This document shows, one piece after another, positions 9,101 to 16,800 of a DNA stretch of 64,000 bases. Where the stretch lies: positions 1,011,001 to 1,075,000 of the forward strand of contig NZ_CP008941.1 in the NCBI RefSeq assembly GCF_000742835.1, read 5' to 3'. Position 1 is the first letter of the stretch; each line of letters begins with the position of its first letter. Both the position numbers and the translations under genes were made by a program. This stretch comes from Candidatus Paracaedibacter acanthamoebae (GTDB taxonomy: Bacteria; Pseudomonadota; Alphaproteobacteria; Paracaedibacterales; Paracaedibacteraceae). The notes under the pieces were generated by a model that was not told the origin of the DNA, did not search any database, and saw only the letters and a list, made by a program, of their open reading frames with translations.

Positions 9101-10836
9101 TCGGCTTTTAAAAGAGAGAGATCTACGAGAGGAAGATCAAGGTTTAAATTTTCCTTAATTATTTGATAAGGCTCTCCTTCTTCAGTCTTAAAGACCGTTC
9201 TTAACGCCTCATGACGCTCGATAAGCTTGTTCAAAGCTGCTTGAAGGGCGTTCTGATCAAGGAACCCCTCCAACCGTAAAGCCATAGGAATATTATAAAG
9301 AGCGCTACCTGGCTTTAGTTGATCAATAAACCACAACCTAGCTTGCGCAAAGGAAAGAGGAAGTTTTTCTGATCTTTGGATAGGAAGTAGAGGAAATTCT
9401 TCATCCTTCGGTGTTGCGTCTTTGGATGCAATGCCTTTCGCTAAGTCAACTATAACGGCGCTTTTAAAGAAGTCTCTTAAAGAAAGTTCAACCCCATACT
9501 GAGATCTCAAACGAGACACAACTTGCGTAGCAAGAAGAGAATGACCTCCCAATTCAAAGAAGTTGTCATAAATACCTACCTTGTCAACTTTAAGAACGCT
9601 TTTCCAGATCTCACATAGGGCCTTCTCCGTCTCTGTTCGAGGAGCGGCATATGCCTTCTCATCACCTCGATATTCGGGAGCAGGCAATCCTTTACGATCC
9701 ACCTTGCCATTGGCCGTTAAGGGAATAGCATCCAATATTACAAAAGCGGATGGAACCATATAGTCTGGAAGAACCGTTTGGAGATGGGCCCTTAACTCTG
9801 TAACGTCAATGGCGCCTTGTCCTTTATCTTTAAACACAAGATACCCCACAAGCCGCTTATCCCCTGGCGTATCTTCCCTTGCGATCACCACTGCTTCCTT
9901 AACTTGAGGATGTTTAAGGAGTGCAGCTTCTATCTCTCCCAGCTCTATTCTGAAACCTCGAATCTTTACCTGATCATCACAGCGGCCTATATATTCAATG
10001 TTCCCATCTTCTAGCCAGCGACAAAGATCGCCTGTCCGGTAAAGACGATCGTTCTTGCCCTTTTGCTTATCGCCTTCTGTCCGGAAGGGATTCGCAATAA
10101 ACCTCTCCGCTGTCAGCTCAGGCCGATTCAAATACCCACGAGCTAATCCTTCGCCTCCTATATACAGCTCTCCAGGTACACCTACTGGAACAGGATTTAG
10201 AGAGGGGTCGAGTATATAAACTTGTGTATTAGCGACAGGGGATCCAATGGGAACCGTTAAAGTTGTTATGTTTTGCCCTGTCCCATCATAGCTCGTGGTA
10301 ATAATGGAACTTTCAGTAGGACCATATGCGTTATAAATCTGGCCGCCTGATAATGAGGATATTTTTTCATAAAGAGTTTTAGAGAGTGACTCACCTCCTA
10401 CTATAACATAACGTAGGTTAGCATATTTATTTCCTTTGAGTGAAAGAGCAATTAAAAGATTCTCTATCGTTGTAGGCGTACTATGAAGTACAGAAATCGA
10501 ATGAGACAAAAACAAACCTGCCAAATGCTCAACATCTTCTAAAATAGCGGGTATAATAACTTGCGCTCCACTGATCAAAGGCCACCACAAAGCCATTACA
10601 GAGGCGTCAAAACTAAATGATAATTGGTGCAAAAACCCATCATCAGCTGTGAGCGGTGCATAGTCTTGATACCATAGAAGACGGCCACAGACGCTCCGAT
10701 GTTCAATCGTAACACCCTTAGGCTTACCTGTTGAACCTGATGTATAGATCACATAGGCTAGGTGATGAGGTTGTGTTATGTGATTGGGATTAGATGTTGG
10801 ATATTTGGTAAGTTTTTCTTGATCTGTGTCTACAAA
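6163..10836 (-). CDS. nonribosomal peptide synthetase, C-terminal part (end of module 3 and module 4)
   Basis: This is the downstream half of the four-module synthetase, separated from the upstream half (10830-19001) only by a one-base loss in a homopolymer. In order it holds the rest of the A3 domain from the YTSGSTGKPKG motif, carrier domain T3 (ELGGHSL, ~9550), condensation domain C4 (HHSVADG, ~8965), adenylation domain A4 (~8030-6560), carrier T4 (ELGGHSL, ~6355) and a short basic tail. There is no thioesterase, so release must come from another protein. My alignment to the GrsA pocket gives A4 = DILQLGVIWK, close to glycine codes, and A3 roughly DAMHIGAIIK (no prediction). The Met nearest the start of this frame lies inside A3 and is not a natural start. 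Confidence 0.88.
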   Translation of the reverse strand, partial: FVDTDQEKLTKYPTSNPNHITQPHHLAYVIYTSGSTGKPKGVTIEHRSVCGRLLWYQDYAPLTADDGFLHQLSFSFDASVMALWWPLISGAQVIIPAILEDVEHLAGLFLSHSISVLHSTPTTIENLLIALSLKGNKYANLRYVIVGGESLSKTLYEKISSLSGGQIYNAYGPTESSIITTSYDGTGQNITTLTVPIGSPVANTQVYILDPSLNPVPVGVPGELYIGGEGLARGYLNRPELTAERFIANPFRTEGDKQKGKNDRLYRTGDLCRWLEDGNIEYIGRCDDQVKIRGFRIELGEIEAALLKHPQVKEAVVIAREDTPGDKRLVGYLVFKDKGQGAIDVTELRAHLQTVLPDYMVPSAFVILDAIPLTANGKVDRKGLPAPEYRGDEKAYAAPRTETEKALCEIWKSVLKVDKVGIYDNFFELGGHSLLATQVVSRLRSQYGVELSLRDFFKSAVIVDLAKGIASKDATPKDEEFPLLPIQRSEKLPLSFAQARLWFIDQLKPGSALYNIPMALRLEGFLDQNALQAALNKLIERHEALRTVFKTEEGEPYQIIKENLNLDLPLVDLSLLKAEARVSKLKECIEEETLAPFDLIEGPLIRAALIKQNEQEHIFVLTIHHSVADGWSMGIIIDELSELYNATLESREADLAPLPVQYADFSVWQREHLKEEGAAYQKLLAYWEEELQRVPTLLELPTDYSRPPVQSYKGSRTSFSLSPTLTKKLIELSEETQATLFMTLLSAFYALLYRYTNQEDIVVGSPIANRNRQEIERVVGFFVNTLALRANLSSDLSFKDLLLQVKQKALEAYDHQDLPFEKLVEHLEIERSLAQEPIVQVMFILQNAAENSALKLKGLKAKEQTFEYPVAKFDLTLNLIETDGCLQGSFEYAIDLFKLETIERMQRHFQNLLEEIVENPDKNLAQLEMLAAEEKHQLINTWNATQRDYPEDKTIHQQFETQLLKTPNNIAVIFEGQELTYQELNKRANQLAHYLREQGVKPDALVAIACERSLEMIIGILAILKAGGAYVPIDPSYPQDRIQFMLEDTKASMILTQQDVLKRLPRTEAEVFFVDTDQEKLTKYPTSNPNHITQPHHLAYVIYTSGSTGKPKGVTIEHRSVLNLLMSIQENVKLTQADSWLALTTITFDIAGLEIYLPLITGSSFVVTKQKGEADPDYLKRIVDARNISIIQATPSTWRMLLDSGWTSREGMKILTGGEALSIKLFKDLKNLTPYVYNVYGPTETTIWSTFTPLEGDSPTIGKSVANTQVYILDPSLNPVPVGVPGELYIGGEGLARGYLNRPELTAERFIANPFRTEGDKQKGKNDRLYRTGDLCRWLEDGNIEYIGRCDDQVKIRGFRIELGEIEAALLKHPQVKEAVVIAREDTPGDKRLVGYLVFKDKGQGAIDVTELRAHLQTVLPDYMVPSAFVILDAIPLTANGKVDRKGLPAPDYRGDEKAYAAPRTETEKALCEIWKSVLKVDKVGIYDNFFELGGHSLLLVQLHSKLQKEFHLEFSIIELFNHITISKFASYLSNLSQNSTIRSGRKSSENRKLARG
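7037..10228 (-). repeat. NRPS module repeat, copy downstream (3192-bp period)
   Basis: From the shared A-domain motif VANTQVYILD through T, C and A up to the next occurrence of that motif, this DNA looks base-for-base identical to 13442-16634 over all stretches I compared, including synonymous positions. The spacing between equivalent points is 3192 bp. The intermediate copy (10229-13441) shares everything except the ~550-bp adenylation core. Confidence 0.85.
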
Positions 10837-13800
10837 AAAACTTCTGCTTCTGTTCTTGGCAATCTCTTAAGAACATCTTGTTGTGTGAGGATCATAGAAG
10901 CTTTCGTATCTTCTAGCATAAATTGGATACGGTCTTGAGGATAGGATGGATCGATCGGAACATAAGCCCCACCTGCTTTTAAGATCGCTAGAATACCGAT
11001 GATCATCTCTAACGATCGCTCACAAGCGATTGCCACCAATGCATCAGGCTTGACTCCTTGTTCTCTCAAGTAATGAGCAAGCTGGTTGGCTCTTTTGTTG
11101 AGCTCTTGGTAAGTAAGTTCTTGTCCTTCAAAAATGACCGCTATGTTATTTGGCGTCTTTAGGAGTTGCGTTTCAAACTGCTGATGGATCGTCTTGTCTT
11201 CAGGATAGTCCCGTTGGGTGGCATTCCATGTGTTGATGAGTTGATGCTTCTCTTCAGCAGCCAACATCTCTAGTTGTGCAAGATTCTTATCAGGATTCTC
11301 TACTATTTCTTCTAAGAGATTCTGGAAATGCCTTTGCATCCTCTCAATTGTTTCAAGTTTAAACAGATCTATTGCATATTCAAATGATCCTTGTAAGCAT
11401 CCATCAGTCTCTATAAGATTCAGGGTTAAATCAAACTTCGCTACTGGATACTCAAAAGTCTGCTCCTTCGCTTTTAAACCTTTCAGCTTTAGCGCGCTGT
11501 TCTCTGCAGCGTTCTGCAAAATAAACATCACTTGAACAATTGGCTCCTGAGCAAGACTGCGCTCAATCTCTAAATGCTCAACCAATTTCTCAAAAGGCAG
11601 ATCTTGATGATCATAAGCCTCTAGGGCCTTCTGTTTCACTTGCAAAAGAAGGTCCTTAAAGCTTAAGTCCGACGAAAGATTAGCTCTCAAAGCAAGCGTG
11701 TTCACAAAAAAACCAACAACACGCTCGATCTCTTGGCGATTGCGATTCGCAATAGGAGATCCAACGACAATATCTTCCTGATTCGTATAGCGATATAAGA
11801 GCGCGTAAAAAGCCGAAAGGAGAGTCATAAACAATGTGGCTTGCGTCTCTTCACTGAGCTCTATTAATTTCTTGGTTAGAGTCGGAGATAAAGAAAAGCT
11901 TGTTCGGCTTCCTTTATAGCTCTGTACAGGGGGCCTTGAATAATCTGTGGGCAGCTCTAATAACGTAGGTACTCTTTGAAGCTCCTCTTCCCAATAGGCC
12001 AGCAGTTTCTGGTAAGCTGCTCCTTCTTCTTTGAGATGCTCTCTCTGCCAAACACTAAAGTCAGCATACTGTACGGGTAAAGGCGCAAGATCTGCTTCTC
12101 GGCTTTCCAGAGTCGCGTTATAAAGTTCAGAAAGCTCATCAATAATTATTCCCATTGACCATCCATCCGCAACACTATGATGAATGGTGAGAACAAAGAT
12201 ATGTTCTTGCTCATTTTGTTTAATCAGCGCAGCCCTTATCAGTGGGCCTTCTATTAAGTCAAAGGGAGCTAAGGTCTCTTCTTCAATGCACTCTTTCAAC
12301 TTAGAAACTCTAGCTTCGGCTTTTAAAAGAGAGAGATCTACGAGAGGAAGATCAAGGTTTAAATTTTCCTTAATTATTTGATAAGGCTCTCCTTCTTCAG
12401 TCTTAAAGACCGTTCTTAACGCCTCATGACGCTCGATAAGCTTGTTCAAAGCTGCTTGAAGGGCGTTCTGATCAAGGAACCCCTCCAACCGTAAAGCCAT
12501 AGGAATATTATAAAGAGCGCTACCTGGCTTTAGTTGATCAATAAACCACAACCTAGCTTGCGCAAAGGAAAGAGGAAGTTTTTCTGATCTTTGGATAGGA
12601 AGTAGAGGAAATTCTTCATCCTTCGGTGTTGCGTCTTTGGATGCAATGCCTTTCGCTAAGTCAACTATAACGGCGCTTTTAAAGAAGTCTCTTAAAGAAA
12701 GTTCAACCCCATACTGAGATCTCAAACGAGACACAACTTGCGTAGCAAGAAGAGAATGACCTCCCAATTCAAAGAAGTTGTCATAAATACCTACCTTGTC
12801 AACTTTAAGAACGCTTTTCCAGATCTCACATAGGGCCTTCTCCGTCTCTGTTCGAGGAGCGGCATATGCCTTCTCATCACCTCGATATTCGGGAGCAGGC
12901 AATCCTTTACGATCCACCTTGCCATTGGCCGTTAAGGGAATAGCATCCAATATTACAAAAGCGGATGGAACCATATAGTCTGGAAGAACCGTTTGGAGAT
13001 GGGCCCTTAACTCTGTAACGTCAATGGCGCCTTGTCCTTTATCTTTAAACACAAGATACCCCACAAGCCGCTTATCCCCTGGCGTATCTTCCCTTGCGAT
13101 CACCACTGCTTCCTTAACTTGAGGATGTTTAAGGAGTGCAGCTTCTATCTCTCCCAGCTCTATTCTGAAACCTCGAATCTTTACCTGATCATCACAGCGG
13201 CCTATATATTCAATGTTCCCATCTTCTAGCCAGCGACAAAGATCGCCTGTCCGGTAAAGACGATCGTTCTTGCCCTTTTGCTTATCGCCTTCTGTCCGGA
13301 AGGGATTCGCAATAAACCTCTCCGCTGTCAGCTCAGGCCGATTCAAATACCCACGAGCTAATCCTTCGCCTCCTATATACAGCTCTCCAGGTACACCTAC
13401 TGGAACAGGATTTAGAGAGGGGTCGAGTATATAAACTTGTGTATTAGCCACGGACTTACCAATCGTTGGAGAATCTCCTTCTAAAGGTGTAAAAGTCGAC
13501 CATATTGTTGTTTCTGTGGGACCATAAACATTATAGACATAAGGCGTAAGGTTCTTAAGATCCTTAAATAACTTTATGGAAAGCGCTTCTCCTCCTGTGA
13601 GAATTTTCATACCTTCCCTGCTCGTCCAGCCAGAATCTAAAAGCATGCGCCAGGTTGAAGGAGTAGCTTGTATGATGGAAATATTCCTTGCATCGACAAT
13701 CCTTTTTAAATAGTCAGGGTCGGCTTCTCCTTTTTGTTTGGTAACAACAAAAGAAGATCCCGTAATTAGGGGCAAATAAATCTCTAAACCTGCAATATCA

Positions 13801-16800
13801 AAGGTAATGGTCGTCAAAGCAAGCCAACTGTCAGCTTGTGTAAGTTTTACATTTTCTTGGATGCTCATAAGAAGATTAAGAACGCTCCGATGTTCAATCG
13901 TAACACCCTTAGGCTTACCTGTTGAACCTGATGTATAGATCACATAGGCTAGGTGATGAGGTTGTGTTATGTGATTGGGATTAGATGTTGGATATTTGGT
14001 AAGTTTTTCTTGATCTGTGTCTACAAAAAAAACTTCTGCTTCTGTTCTTGGCAATCTCTTAAGAACATCTTGTTGTGTGAGGATCATAGAAGCTTTCGTA
14101 TCTTCTAGCATAAATTGGATACGGTCTTGAGGATAGGATGGATCGATCGGAACATAAGCCCCACCTGCTTTTAAGATCGCTAGAATACCGATGATCATCT
14201 CTAACGATCGCTCACAAGCGATTGCCACCAATGCATCAGGCTTGACTCCTTGTTCTCTCAAGTAATGAGCAAGCTGGTTGGCTCTTTTGTTGAGCTCTTG
14301 GTAAGTAAGTTCTTGTCCTTCAAAAATGACCGCTATGTTATTTGGCGTCTTTAGGAGTTGCGTTTCAAACTGCTGATGGATCGTCTTGTCTTCAGGATAG
14401 TCCCGTTGGGTGGCATTCCATGTGTTGATGAGTTGATGCTTCTCTTCAGCAGCCAACATCTCTAGTTGTGCAAGATTCTTATCAGGATTCTCTACTATTT
14501 CTTCTAAGAGATTCTGGAAATGCCTTTGCATCCTCTCAATTGTTTCAAGTTTAAACAGATCTATTGCATATTCAAATGATCCTTGTAAGCATCCATCAGT
14601 CTCTATAAGATTCAGGGTTAAATCAAACTTCGCTACTGGATACTCAAAAGTCTGCTCCTTCGCTTTTAAACCTTTCAGCTTTAGCGCGCTGTTCTCTGCA
14701 GCGTTCTGCAAAATAAACATCACTTGAACAATTGGCTCCTGAGCAAGACTGCGCTCAATCTCTAAATGCTCAACCAATTTCTCAAAAGGCAGATCTTGAT
14801 GATCATAAGCCTCTAGGGCCTTCTGTTTCACTTGCAAAAGAAGGTCCTTAAAGCTTAAGTCCGACGAAAGATTAGCTCTCAAAGCAAGCGTGTTCACAAA
14901 AAAACCAACAACACGCTCGATCTCTTGGCGATTGCGATTCGCAATAGGAGATCCAACGACAATATCTTCCTGATTCGTATAGCGATATAAGAGCGCGTAA
15001 AAAGCCGAAAGGAGAGTCATAAACAATGTGGCTTGCGTCTCTTCACTGAGCTCTATTAATTTCTTGGTTAGAGTCGGAGATAAAGAAAAGCTTGTTCGGC
15101 TTCCTTTATAGCTCTGTACAGGGGGCCTTGAATAATCTGTGGGCAGCTCTAATAACGTAGGTACTCTTTGAAGCTCCTCTTCCCAATAGGCCAGCAGTTT
15201 CTGGTAAGCTGCTCCTTCTTCTTTGAGATGCTCTCTCTGCCAAACACTAAAGTCAGCATACTGTACGGGTAAAGGCGCAAGATCTGCTTCTCGGCTTTCC
15301 AGAGTCGCGTTATAAAGTTCAGAAAGCTCATCAATAATTATTCCCATTGACCATCCATCCGCAACACTATGATGAATGGTGAGAACAAAGATATGTTCTT
15401 GCTCATTTTGTTTAATCAGCGCAGCCCTTATCAGTGGGCCTTCTATTAAGTCAAAGGGAGCTAAGGTCTCTTCTTCAATGCACTCTTTCAACTTAGAAAC
15501 TCTAGCTTCGGCTTTTAAAAGAGAGAGATCTACGAGAGGAAGATCAAGGTTTAAATTTTCCTTAATTATTTGATAAGGCTCTCCTTCTTCAGTCTTAAAG
15601 ACCGTTCTTAACGCCTCATGACGCTCGATAAGCTTGTTCAAAGCTGCTTGAAGGGCGTTCTGATCAAGGAACCCCTCCAACCGTAAAGCCATAGGAATAT
15701 TATAAAGAGCGCTACCTGGCTTTAGTTGATCAATAAACCACAACCTAGCTTGCGCAAAGGAAAGAGGAAGTTTTTCTGATCTTTGGATAGGAAGTAGAGG
15801 AAATTCTTCATCCTTCGGTGTTGCGTCTTTGGATGCAATGCCTTTCGCTAAGTCAACTATAACGGCGCTTTTAAAGAAGTCTCTTAAAGAAAGTTCAACC
15901 CCATACTGAGATCTCAAACGAGACACAACTTGCGTAGCAAGAAGAGAATGACCTCCCAATTCAAAGAAGTTGTCATAAATACCTACCTTGTCAACTTTAA
16001 GAACGCTTTTCCAGATCTCACATAGGGCCTTCTCCGTCTCTGTTCGAGGAGCGGCATATGCCTTCTCATCACCTCGATATTCGGGAGCAGGCAATCCTTT
16101 ACGATCCACCTTGCCATTGGCCGTTAAGGGAATAGCATCCAATATTACAAAAGCGGATGGAACCATATAGTCTGGAAGAACCGTTTGGAGATGGGCCCTT
16201 AACTCTGTAACGTCAATGGCGCCTTGTCCTTTATCTTTAAACACAAGATACCCCACAAGCCGCTTATCCCCTGGCGTATCTTCCCTTGCGATCACCACTG
16301 CTTCCTTAACTTGAGGATGTTTAAGGAGTGCAGCTTCTATCTCTCCCAGCTCTATTCTGAAACCTCGAATCTTTACCTGATCATCACAGCGGCCTATATA
16401 TTCAATGTTCCCATCTTCTAGCCAGCGACAAAGATCGCCTGTCCGGTAAAGACGATCGTTCTTGCCCTTTTGCTTATCGCCTTCTGTCCGGAAGGGATTC
16501 GCAATAAACCTCTCCGCTGTCAGCTCAGGCCGATTCAAATACCCACGAGCTAATCCTTCGCCTCCTATATACAGCTCTCCAGGTACACCTACTGGAACAG
16601 GATTTAGAGAGGGGTCGAGTATATAAACTTGTGTATTGGCGACAGGGGATCCAATGGGAACCGTTAAAGTTGTTATGTTTTGCCCTGTCCCATCATAGCT
16701 CGTGGTAATAATGGAACTTTCAGTAGGACCATAGAAGTTATAGATCTTCTGACCTTCTACGCTTGAAATTTTTTTAAACGTTTTCTGCGTAAAGGTCTCA

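Noticed and set aside
9817-10014. Plus-strand open frames repeated inside the NRPS genes (e.g. also near 6625, 13032, 16224 and 8969, 12184, 15376)
   Set aside because: They recur only because the modules are duplicated and lie antisense to strongly conserved synthetase domains. There is no independent coding evidence.
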